This document shows positions 46,817-58,100 of a stretch of DNA of 64,000 nucleotides, in pieces. Position 1 is the stretch's first letter. The number at the start of each line of letters is the position of its first letter. Under the pieces are notes generated by a model. It was not told the origin of the DNA. It saw nothing but the letters and a program-made list of their open reading frames with translations, and made no database searches. Made by a program: the position numbers and the translations under genes. The DNA is from Dissophora ornata (Eukaryota > Mortierellomycota > Mortierellomycetes > Mortierellales > Mortierellaceae), in contig MU616654.1 of NCBI GenBank assembly GCA_025201705.1, forward strand, positions 1-64,000, written 5' to 3'.

Positions 46817-46870
46817 GGGGGGTTTTTTTTTGGAAAACCACCTCCCAGATCACTTCTTACCTCCCACGCC
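45451..46870 (+). promoter_or_regulatory. Spacer, upstream region and leader of channel copy E
   Basis: Generic spacer to about 46010, then the upstream blocks shared with B-D (AAATACTGACCTGCATCATCC, TCGCCCTCTCTACTCTG, TTTACTCACATCTTGATCC). The CT leader ends in a 21-base T run and a G run (46797-46828), longer than in the sister copies. Confidence 0.45.
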
Positions 46871-49800
46871 ATGAGCAATAAAATGTTGCGTCGGACCTCA
46901 CAGAGCCTCGGGTACTCCAATGGTCGCCGCCCAGACGCTAATCTTCCCAAGATTGAAGAGGTTGGACCTTACACCCCTCAGTCCAAGTCAACCGCGATTC
47001 CGCGGAGTACGCCCACTCTAGAATTCAGCATCGACATGCCCGACGATACAAGAGAAGACTCCGATGCAGGTCCATCGAATGGTGGCCGCGAGCAACAGTG
47101 GGATGCGACCAAGACCAACGATACGCATTGGACCCCGTTGTCGCCTCCGGGTTCATTAACGCAGGAAAATTTTTTTGAAGACGACAAAGGCAACGAGAAG
47201 AGCAGCGTTAATCATAAAAACCGTCATATAATGGATCCTAGACCACCACAAGAATTGGGATATGAGATCACGGTGAATATGACTGCAGATGAGATGAGTA
47301 CCCAGCGGACGTCACCAGGCGTTAAGGCCAAGGCTGTCGCTGGGGAGAACGTCGGATTACAGGCAAGTTGGACGATGAAGATGATACCGACAAACACCAA
47401 GCCCGTTGTTGATAACGAAGAGAGTGGGGTTGACGGTGAGGATGGAAGTGACAACAGGGATGAGAGTGAGACTGAATATGATGGAGAAATCGAGCGCGAG
47501 GACGACAACCCAATCAGCCTCCCCGTAGAGGGTAATTCTCCCCACGTACCGAGTCAGTTGGAAATAGCGTCTAGTATTGATGCTAATGAACATCACGAGG
47601 ACAGCAATCAGCAAAACAAATCTAGCACGGGCAAGAAGGGCAAAGGCAAGGACTCGGAGCCAGCCTGGGTTGGAAAATCTAATAACTATGTAAAAGCCCG
47701 CAGGGCAAGTTTTGCAATGTTTACAACGCCATTTTGGTTTCGTACGAATGGCTCTGCAGCAAAGCCCGAGGCAAATCCAGGTGCGATTCTGGTGGGAGTG
47801 TTACTGTTGCCTCTGCATTATGAGCTGCTGTCATCGCTGTACTAATCGGTCATAATATGTCAGCTCCTGTGGTTACTTATGAAGTAGGTGATGGCTTCAA
47901 GTGGCGGTGGCACTGGCGGGAGACAGGAGGTGGAGATCCACAAAGCGAGCGCAAATACTCCGTGATCGTACCTCGAGACAAAGCCCGGAAGGTAGAGAGC
48001 ACCACTGTGATTCTGTTTTCTTTTGTTTATTTTGGTGTGCGGTACCGTAAATATTCAATGTGTGCAATAACGATAATTATTATTCTCCCCTAAACAGTGC
48101 TCGTTACCAGCAGGAGAAATCCCAAGTGGATTCTACTCGATCGTATTTTGCGCGACGATTTCATGCGTCAGCGATATTGAAGAGTCGCTGGACTCCTTAA
48201 CCGTTGACGCGAACTTGTTCGATTCCTCTGATGAACTCATACCCTTGGTAAAATTCATATTTTCATGCATCTCCTGTGTGTACATATGTGGATGTGTGCT
48301 ATCGAATGAATGCATTGAAAAAGGCACCTATATTCGCATTGGTATTCTTCAGTGCTGAGACTAACGCGTACCTTTACGTTAGAATAAGACTTGCAAGACA
48401 ACTGCCGAGAAAGAGGAACTGAATCAGATCAGTAAGACTGCTGCTATTGCAAGGATGCTACACAATAGCCCGTGAAATTGACAAACTATGGCGAACTGAT
48501 GTTTTCGCCTTTGTTCTGTCTATTTGTAGAGCTGGGAAGGAAAACTCGGGTCCGATTGCATCGCCAAATTGAGCTACCCAAGGATGGCCAGTGCCAGTAT
48601 ATTGAGTTCACGATCAAAGTTAAGGCTTGTGATTCGTTGAAATTCAACCTACTTTATGTTGAACTCCAACGTTGCAATATCACAGATTCCGAAGGTAAAG
48701 ATCAGAGAAGTAAGGACGGAGGTGAAGATGAAAGAAAATACATTTTAAAAGTATATCTCACCCCTTTTAGATATCGTGCTTTTTGGACAAGGAAAGCCCC
48801 AGGAGTACATCAGCGTGGGACATCACACTAAGGGACCCGTCGTCGGCGTTCACTCCTACAATATCTCCTCTTCTGGCACATACGCCACCACCCTGTGCTT
48901 TCCCAAAGATAACAGAGCCGTCATCGAGATCTGGTCTCTCAAACACCGCGATAACAAAGACAATATCAAGGGCGCCAACGATGCAGCTCCCCGTCATCAT
49001 ACCACACCCCTAGCTCGAGGATACATCAAAACTGAGAATCTTCCAAATCGAGCGCATATCTGTCTGAGCGTCTCTAGCCATGGAGATTACGTGGCTCTAC
49101 ATTCTAACACGCCATTAGAAAAAAGAATTGACTGCCAAGTTTTGCGTAACACCAAAGACGCTGCTGATGGTAGCGACTCTGAACTAAGAAAGTTATCTGA
49201 GATCTCGCTACCGCAGGGACTTCAGGAATTCAGTGGATATGGCACATTTCATTTCCTTTCCGAAGAAAACGAAAATAAGCAAGCGAGAGAGTTGGAGCGC
49301 TACATAACTTGCGATGGGAAATCACTATCGATTTACAGCACTACTGGCGATTGGACGAGAATCCAGACGATCGACCTTAGCGATATCGAAAAACCTGCTT
49401 CTGCGCGGAATACGATCCTCAGTATGCGTGGAAAGTATTTTACATGGACTGGAAAAAAGAACCACGTTTCAATCATTCATGTGGACGACGAAAAGAAAAT
49501 CAACTTGAAAATCACTGGCGCAAAGGTAAAGACACGTACATGCCTCTCGAGAGATGGAAGTCAAGTGGCGGTATTAGCGAGAGGATGGATTGATATCTAT
49601 GAAAGTTCATCAGGAAATCGCGTCGCGAGGTTTGGAGATGGGAAGTACGATAATAGTCGCTTTGAGGCGGTATTGGAGAACGGATTCGTGATGATGTTAG
49701 ATCCGCCAGGAGAGAGAGAACCAAAGTCGACGAAGAAAGTCGTGCGGACCGATGGCAAAACTTGGAAGAGGAAGCACAATATTCATCCAGAATATGAGCT

Positions 49801-52800
49801 GAGGTATCCTGCGCTGATGGGCGAACAATTGTTCGCGTATTCTCAAGTGAGTAGCTGAAGTCGTTTCCTTGATTCACCAACGCGTTGAAGTGCATGTCTT
49901 AACAGCGCAATTCACCCTGTGGTTTCCTCTTTTAGGGCACTGTTGTGAATATCACAAGGATGGACAGCAAGATGATAGGTGCACCAGAGCCAAGGATATT
50001 CAAAGAAGATATCAAAATGGATAAAGTCTCCATGTTGAAAATCGCTCAGTCACCCAAACATACCAGCCTATCCAATTCAGGCAACACCTTCAACCTTTTC
50101 ACAAAGAAGTCAGTCATCCACGGCAAATCCACTACTATTTTGACAATTGAATTTTGCCATTCAGATCCACACACATCGGCCACACCCGCAAACGCCGCGT
50201 CTGCAACATCAGAATCACCCATCGGTTTAACTATGCCTCTGGGTACCTCCCACACGGCCTATCCGGCCCTCTTCCTCGAAGGTTCTTCGCGGCTCGTTAT
50301 CATCACTGGTCGCTACCTTCAAGTTTGGAAGCTCTCAAGCCCAACGTCTTCCGACGACAGCATCGCCGAACTAGAGCTCGTATGGGCTCTTCAACAGGAA
50401 GACAAAAAGGCGTACAAATTGTCCGACATCTGCTATAGGCAGGTCAAAGATGCCCATGCGGATCTCGCGAATGGGGCCCAGTTCATGATGACACTCAAAC
50501 CAGCCAAGTGGCGGGAGGGGTCCGATGGACTGCTGAGTTACACGGAGCCGGGAAACGACAAGGTTGTGACTGTCCCATTCTCAAACAAGGACAATATGTT
50601 AGTCTCGCTCGAGGGCCGCGTGCAACAGGGGATCCGTGGTGTGGTTGATATGTACATCAATGGAGATCCGGAATGTCAGAAAGCAGTGATTCGGTACTTG
50701 GAGTCACTAGTCCTACCATCGAAGGAGAATCATGTTTCGTGTATCGCGGCACTCTGCAACCTTTGGAGATTCGACGAAAAGGAATTTTTCGAAAAGATAA
50801 TGGCGGAATTGTTGCCAAAGACTCGAACCACCTGGATCCCGGAGATTAATGCAAGAAATAAGAACGCAGGGCAGGACCCATTGGCTATTCTCTTGAAGAC
50901 CGCCAAGACTGAACCGTCAGCTATCGGCGTCGCCAAGGTGATCATGGACTACTGTGTCAGTCACGCCAATAGTACCAGGAACCTGAAGTTCTTAGCACCG
51001 GTCTTTATATCAATGCGCGAACTGAGAAAGATGTTTCCAGATGAAGCACAAGGATGCCTGAACAGGATGGCGTTCATCCACGCAGTATCAAGGCAGTACA
51101 TTATTCATAACCATATCGTTGTGCATTCACCGATTCAAAAACTTCAGTTTTGGAAGCCGGTTCGGAAGTTATGGGAAACGAAGAATCCTATCATGCAGCT
51201 GTGTGAAACCCGGTCTGACCCAAATCCGGAAAATGAATTGTTCACATTGCCAGTGTTCGTGGCGTCGTTTGACGCCCTTTGGTCCTACAACCTCGATGAT
51301 GACCGCAGCGAGAATAGCGAGGCGTCGACCGAAGCCCGAGAAATGGAGAGAACGACTACTAAGGGAGAATCGATGTTGAACATGTCGCGATGGTGGGAGG
51401 TACTCTACAAGATCAAATTCAAATTGAGGCTGAAGGGCAAGATATACGTTGAGTGCTTTGACTACAACTTGGAGATTTTTGACAACCCGGCGATCGCTGC
51501 CTTGGTCACGTACAAGTGGTAAAGTCATTAGTGCACGAGTTGAACGTTTTGCTAAAACATGGTAGACTTGACAAATAGCTCACCGAACTGATCTTTATTT
51601 GCTTTGTATGCTTTCAGGGACACGATTGGATTCCGGTACTGGTTGTTCCGATTCATATTTCAATGTTGCTACTATGCCATGATCGTTTTCGCTGCTATCT
51701 TGCAAGTGTATTTCCCATATCGCCCAGTCCTGGTCGGTGTCTTTATCGCCATCATTGTCATGGCTGTCGCCTATTTGTGGCTCGAACTCCTGGAGGCCGC
51801 TCAGTCACCGAGCAAATACGTGAAGTAAGAAAGCATAGAATATGATATCGAGTATAGATGTGAGCAAACGCGGAGAATGGCAGTGTGCCGTATTCATCTT
51901 CCATATGCATTTGCCATACACTTTTGATGTTTAGATCGGCTTATAATTTTATGGACTTGATGGCGTTCTTCACTCCGATGGCGGCAGCTGTCGATCAATT
52001 GATGATTATAATGAACAATGATCCTCAAGGGAATACACGCCTTCTCAGTTTCTCTATCCTCATTGTCTTCCTTCACGGAGTAGGTGTCATGGCCAGCATG
52101 ATAATATCACGATGTGATATGTGCTCAAGATCACTAATCAATGATCTAATCATTCATTATACATTTCATTTGCGATAGCTCTTCGAGTTGCGGATCAATG
52201 GGAGTGTATGCAAGTTTGTGACGATCATCCAGCAGGCTATCTTTGAAATCGAAGTGTTCTTCTTGATCTTTGGAGTCGGAATCGTAGCCTTCACGATCGC
52301 GATGCTCCATCTGCTGCATGCTTGTCCTCTCGGAGGATGCGATAGCACGAACAGTGATGCGTCAGGATCTACTTTCCCAACGAATATCTTTGGTGCACTT
52401 TCGGCAACTTATTTCTTCATGGTAAGGACTGTTGAATACAGCCATAGCATAGAAATTCATATGCGCAAGAAACTAAAGGGACGCTCTTTCTTTGGGATAT
52501 TTGCACAGGGGGGGCGATATGATCCGGTCAGCGACAACTTCGACAGCGAAGACTGGGCGTTCCACTTCATGATGGCCGTCTTTTTCTTCTTCACCGTCAT
52601 TCTCATGCTCAACGTGCTAATCGGTAAGATATGTGGTGTTAGGCATGCTCAATCTTAGTTCCGCTTTTGTACTACAGGAGAACTGACAACCCTCAATATC
52701 CTCATTCGCTGATCTCATCCTCCCTCTCCCCCTTTTTTTTGAACGTTGTATTACACCTAGCTCTGATTAACGTCGCATTTAACAAGGGTGGCGATGACTG

Positions 52801-53146
52801 GCGCCTCGCCTGGGTCGAATCGCGGCTTCGTTACATCGAAGCTGCCGAGAATATGTCGTACCATATCCCTAGATATCGCAATAGTCGTCCTTACTTCCCG
52901 GATGAGATTTATTTCACCGCGACGGAGAATGAGGTGAAAGAGTTCGATGAGAAGCATGAGCTTTGTGGTGGGGTGCCAAAGGCGGCGGCGACTAAGAGCA
53001 GTGGTAACGGTAGCGGCAAGAATGCGAGCAATAGCGATGACAGCAGCGACAAGGATTGTATTCTAAAAGAACTGAGGGAACAGTCCAAGGAGATGAAATT
53101 GATGCAACAGCAGCTCCAGGGATTTTTAAAAGGCGAGAGGCAGTAG
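46871..53146 (+). CDS. WD40 + TRP-like ion channel, copy E (intact)
   Basis: Twelve exons, 46871-47780, 47888-47991, 48098-48247, 48383-48431, 48530-48694, 48771-49846, 49936-51518, 51618-51824, 51935-52079, 52179-52421, 52509-52623 and 52761-53146, splice cleanly to 1,710 residues. The ATG used by B, C and D aligns here to TTG; in-frame ATGs at 46871 and 46883 can replace it, and I list the first. Exon 2 has lost the otherwise invariant Trp of its DWK end (RK instead). WD40-like exon 6 carries a small insert (DNKDNIKGAND). The pore is GGRYDPVSDNFDSEDW, the turret CPLGGC, and S6 FMMAVFFFFTVILMLNVLI. The tail has KNASNSDDSSDKD and a short coiled coil. With C it is one of two array copies with no visible defect. 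Confidence 0.88.
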
Positions 53147-53180
53147 TAATGTCTCTGAGGTGGAGGTCACTGCATTCATT

Positions 53181-53186
53181 AATAAA
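53181..53186 (+). terminator. Polyadenylation signal AATAAA, copy E
   Basis: Same CATTAATAAAGTTTCGCAAG block as in D and C, 35 bases past the stop. Confidence 0.7.
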
Positions 53187-53267
53187 GTTTCGCAAGATAT
53201 TCTGAGGTCCTTCATCAATAAGCCTAAGATATTCCAAGTCTGCCATTATTCTACATCTGCCTTTGTA

Positions 53268-53575
53268 CGCTTTGCAATGAATGATTTTCTGAGTGGTTTG
53301 GTCTCCGGCTGATGGCTTGGCGCAAATCGACGGTTTGACCTTGAAAGGAAAGGTGGCAGGTTGTCGTTTCTTGAGCTCAGAACTGACCTTCTGCTCTAAC
53401 TTTCTTGAAGTCCCTCCTTCAACCAAGAGGATATTGGTGTAGATCGTCCGCCCTGATCAAGTTACACGGTTTCTTAGATTGTGTAGCTCTCACCTCAAAT
53501 ACGGCCTTATCTGCTACGCTATCCATTTGTTTTCCTCTTTTGCAACCACTTGTGCAGCACGCCAGAACTTGATGC
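53268..53575 (+). repeat. Spacer repeat R, copy 3
   Basis: Paralogous to 7874-8160, 16195-16500 and 28069-28345, with a small extra segment near 53493-53545. Leads into the transposase remnant. Confidence 0.6.
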
Positions 53576-54235
53576 CGCAAAATATTACATATAGACTTCT
53601 TTACCTCGAAAACGCCATTGGTCATTGTCTTTGCATCATCCATGATTTTTTACTACAAGCATATCTGGCCAGCGCTTCGGAAGACGCATGTTTTCAAAAT
53701 AGCGAAGCACACAACGCAGAAGTCGGGAACGACACATGGCCAGAGATTCGCGAAGCTGGGATTATCGCAACCGACGATGATTGTCATGGTGACTTCACCA
53801 CGCCGTTATTCGAAGTCCTCTCCACGCGACTCTGCAACGATTTAAGTGAAGTGGGTTTTGGTGCATGCAATATTCATCTGGATGAAGCGTCGTACCATTC
53901 CCGAAAACTCGACAAAAAGCTCACTAGTCGCCAGTTCGCCAGTTCAGCTACTGGGGCTGAACCTCGCCAATGACTTCGGGATAGGGATCATGGCCTTCCA
54001 CCTGCATCGAAAGGCGGCAATTGAAACAAGACAGAGTGTCAAGACTACGCCCAGATCGACCAGTAGATGTGATTCATGGCGTCACTAAAGCCCATGGTGA
54101 TCGCGAAGTATAGTACTCAGCTTTGCCATTTCGAGTTCCAGTCCATCAGGGAGATCAGGACCGACGTCAAGAACATGACGGATGCCAACACGCTCACCAT
54201 CCATCCATGATTTAAATAAATATGTGTCTCGTTGT
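53576..54235 (+). pseudogene. DDE transposase remnant, copy 5
   Basis: Has an intact frame through the middle: GIIATDDDCHGDFTTPLFE (about 53755-53815), CNIHLDEASYHSRKLDKK (about 53865-53920) and LTSRQFASSAT. Gly after the catalytic Asp is Glu here. The first block is deleted, and the C-terminal part is frame-broken (ATCGAAAGGCGGCAATTG, then CATTTCGAGTTCCAGTCC). Best copy for reconstructing the family by alignment of the five. Confidence 0.62.
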
Positions 54236-54640
54236 ACACCTTTCCTCGAGCAGGTGTATTTTTTTTTCCAGGTGTTTTTATTCAAACCGAGGCGATGAGG
54301 TGTCTTAATGAACAAACGCGGTTAAATAAAAAGGCACTATTCCCCCCGAGGTAAGATTTGTGAATGAATGAGCTTTGAATGCTTCTGGTCATTTTCAATT
54401 CGTTGCGCTTTTCTCCATTCCTTCGTCACCGCATTTCATAAATTGATTCGACATTGCTTTTGGTCATTTCAATGGGAAAAACTCTGAGGAGACTAGTACA
54501 CCCATGTGTTGCGTTGCTGTCCCACGCTTCTTGGGGCTCCCCGATAGCTGTCTTGTTCTTGCCCTCTGACAAGGCAGAGTGGCGGCTGTTTCGTAGTGTC
54601 CGATAGAGTTTAAATAGTCGAGCCTCCTCTTCGCTGCTCT
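54236..54640. other. Truncated spacer ending at a deletion junction
   Basis: Generic spacer sequence (AGGCAGAGTGGCGGCTGTTT, then GAGTTTAAATAGTCGAGCC) stops at about 54624-54632 and joins sequence that in copy E is the end of the last intron (CTCATCCTCCC). The promoter and first eleven exons of the expected next gene copy are absent. Confidence 0.6.
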
Positions 54641-54693
54641 CATCCTCCCCCCCTCTTTTTTTCTTTTTTTTTTGAACGTTGTATCACACCTAG

Positions 54694-55190
54694 CTTTGAT
54701 TAACGTAGCATTTAACAAGGGCGGTGATGACTGGCGCCTCGCCTGGGTCCAGTCGCGGCTTCGTTACATCGAAGCGGCCGAGAATATGTCGTACCATATC
54801 CCTGGATATCGCGAGAGTCGTTCTTACTTCCCGAATGAGATTTATTTCACCGCGACGGAGAAAGAGGTGAAAGAGTTCAAAGAGAAGCATGGGCTTTTGG
54901 GGGGGGAGTCAAAGGCGGCGGCGATTAGTATGGTAAAAGAACTGCGGGAGGAGATGAGGCAGCTTTCTGGGGAGTCAAATGCGGAGGCGACTAGTATGGT
55001 AAAAGAACTGCGGGAGGAGATGAGGCGGATGAAGGAACAGAGCGATAAACAGTTTATGGAACTCGTAAATCTACTCAATCGCTCGAAGGGCGAAAACAGT
55101 GGCAAGAACCCACAGAAGGAAAGTTTGTTTTTGCCGTTGATAAACCACATATTTTGGATCAGTCTATGGCCCGGGACTAGGCTGAAGTAG
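54694..55190 (+). pseudogene. Orphan last exon of a lost channel copy
   Basis: Preceded by the complete end of the last intron, with acceptor CACACCTAG at 54693, and then by spacer DNA. It encodes LINVAFNKGGDDWRLAWVQ, AAENMSYHIPGY and YFPNEIYFTATEKEV, i.e. the post-S6 domain. An internal duplication of about 63 bases repeats a (S)MVKELREEMR unit. Array similarity ends near 55090; the last 30 or so residues are read from the flank of gene F, and the stop (55188-55190) lies 27 bases inside F's coding sequence. No donor exon exists upstream, so it cannot make a channel. Confidence 0.8.
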
Positions 55191-58100
55191 TGTTTTGAGT
55201 TCCTCAAGCAGCCTCTTTGAGTGCTCCTGCTGCATCTCCAACTGCTGTTGCTGGGATTGCTTTTGCTGTGCTGCAAGTTGTTGCAGGAGCTTTTCCTCCA
55301 ATGTCTTCTGCTGTGTACTCAGCTGCTCAGCAAGAGTCTTTTCAAGCGCCTCAACTTGCGCTTTAAGATCTACAAGTTGTGTCTGCAACTGTACAACGGT
55401 CGACATATCCGTGTCCATTCGCGAAAACGAGTCTGACATCTCGATGTTCCTTTCCGGGTTTGTCGCTGTGACGTCCTTGTCAGCTATTTCCTGTCCGTTA
55501 GCATCTGTGCCCGCTGTTTCCTGCTCATTAACATATGTGTCGGCCGGGCCCAGTTCGGTAACCCGTCCGCCAGATGCCACAGGCTCTATATCATCGGCTT
55601 CAACCTCCTCCAATTCATTGGCCTCTTCGTTATTAAACCGCCATCTTTCAACCTCGTCATCAGAGTCGTCGCTGAACTTCGATTTTCCTTTATCCAGCGT
55701 CTCTCCATCTTCAACTTCATGACTTTCCTCGTGCCTGCTACTCTTTGCTGACTCCTCTATCTCTTCGTCATCATTGTCATCATCCTGCAGATAATCGTCG
55801 TCATTTCTGACTGCACGCATCCATTCCTCCAGAATCACGCTGTCCTGTGTACTCTTGCCATTAGCGGAATACTTTTCTCGGTACTCCCGCACTTGCTTGG
55901 GCGATGCTGCAAAATATATCTCCTTGGGGAACCAGTCGTACGTCTGACGAAATCCGGGGATATGGTAAGACAAATTCTCAGCAGATTCGATGCATCGAAG
56001 ACGGGAGTCAATCCACACGAGACGCCAACTATCATCGCCCTTGATGAAAGCGACGTTGATCAAAGCTATCCAATGCAAGAAGAGAGTGGTGTACCTCGGA
56101 AGGGGCTATTAGCCACTGAGAATAGAGCATACGAGTTGATTAGATATTGATTGATCAAGGGAAATGGACTCTTACCAATCAAGACGTTCAACATGAGGAT
56201 AACTGTGAAGAAAAAAAACATGACCATAGCCAAATGAAACGCCCAGTCGTGGCTATCGAATTCATCGCTCACAGGATCCCAGCGTCCTCCCTAAAGTACA
56301 TTGTTGAGTGTCAGTCAGTGCTGCAACGATGGTGAAAGAATGCATTGTACAATGAAGTCAGGATATCAGGTACCATGAAGAAGTATGTCGCTGACAATGC
56401 ACCAAGGAAGTGACCTGAATAGTTCGTTGTCGGGGCGTCACATCCTTCAAATGGACATGACCGGAGCAGATGCAGGATCGTGATTGTGAAAGCCAAGATC
56501 CCGCCAGCGAAAATGAAGAAGAATACGCGGATCTGAAAGACGGCCTCCTGAATTATGGTAACGTACTTGCATACAGTTTCATTGATGCGCAGCTCGATCA
56601 ACTGCCAGGAAAGAGTGGAAATGTTGCAATTCAGAAAAATTGATACAAAAACACTGCAAGATGAACGCATCTATTGATATTGACAGCATACCAGGTGCAA
56701 AAAGACTGCCAGAACTGAAAAGCTGAGGGCACGATTGTTCCCTTTGGAATCATTTTCAAATATGACAACCAACTGGTCGATACTTGCCGCCATAGGCAAG
56801 ACGAATGTAACTATATCCAAGGCGTTGTATTTCGACCTAACGCGTCAAAGAGAAGTATCGCGATGAGCAATTATATATGTGAGCGCTATTTTACTATTTC
56901 ATTTGTATTTTTTACCTCTCATCCTTACTTTTTGTACTGGATCCAACTGCGGGTGGCCTGCACCAGCTCAAACCAGAGAAAAATGGTCGACATGGCAATG
57001 ATCGCAACGAATACGCCTACCAACTTGCTGGGCTCGGGGTAGTAAACCTGCATGATCGAAGCAATGATCACCAAGGCGTAGAAGCAGCACTGGGAAAAGA
57101 ACCGGACAACCCAGTACCAGAATCCAATCGTGTTCCTTTCAAGTGTAGGTATTGTATATACGAAATATTCAACAACTTAATCCTTCAAGCTAAACCGACA
57201 GAATTCCCGGACAGTAGACGACTTACCATTTGTACGCTACTAGAGCCGCAATGGCGGGATTATCGTAAAACTCGAGGTTGAAGTCGTAACATTCTACGAA
57301 CAAATGCGATTTAGGGCTGGCCTTGAGACGCAGGATATGGTATAAAGTCTTCCACCAGGTGGTCGGTAGTGGCTCTGAAGCCCCAGCTGCTGAGTTGGAA
57401 TTCGTCCCAAGGTACACCTTCCCATCTTTGTAGTGCCACAGCGCGTCAAATGATGCCATGAAGAGAGGCAGTCGGAATCGTTCAATGTGCGGATTTGTTG
57501 TCTTCGAAGGAACTTGAAGCTGAAGGATAGGGTCTGGGAGCTTGTAGAGTGGCTGCGTACTTGGCTTCCAGAACCTTAGTCTGAAGCTCGGAGGATGGAT
57601 AACCCTATGGTTGTCAATGATGTACGAGCGACTCATGACAGGAATGAAGGCGATCTGGTTCAGACGCTCAAAAGCCTCATCAGGAAACAAGTCCATGACC
57701 TCACGCATGGACCTAAAGAATGGAGATAAGAATGACAGGTTGCGAGAGCGAATTGCATGGCTCACACAGTAGTCCATAATATGTTTGGCGGATCTCAATG
57801 CACTCGAATGAACCTTCGCCATCGCTAAAATGAGCGCCAAGGGTTCGGAATCCTTGTCGATATTGGCGTCGGGAATCCAGGTAACTTGATCAAGTGGCAA
57901 GAGCTCGGATATCATCGGGTCGAATATGTGTCTCTCATTGTGTTTCCAACCTCCAGCGAGAACGGCGAGTGATGAGTACGGACTGATGGAGCCGGGGCGG
58001 ACCCACGTCCTGAGGTACCGAATTACAGCCTGCTTACAGTCACCACTTCCATACCCATATATCGTTAGACACAAAGCCAGCCCGTAAGTCACTCGGCATT

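Noticed and set aside
55221..55722. Cys/Ser/Leu-rich + strand frames inside gene F
   Set aside because: Antisense of F's Gln-rich coiled-coil exon.
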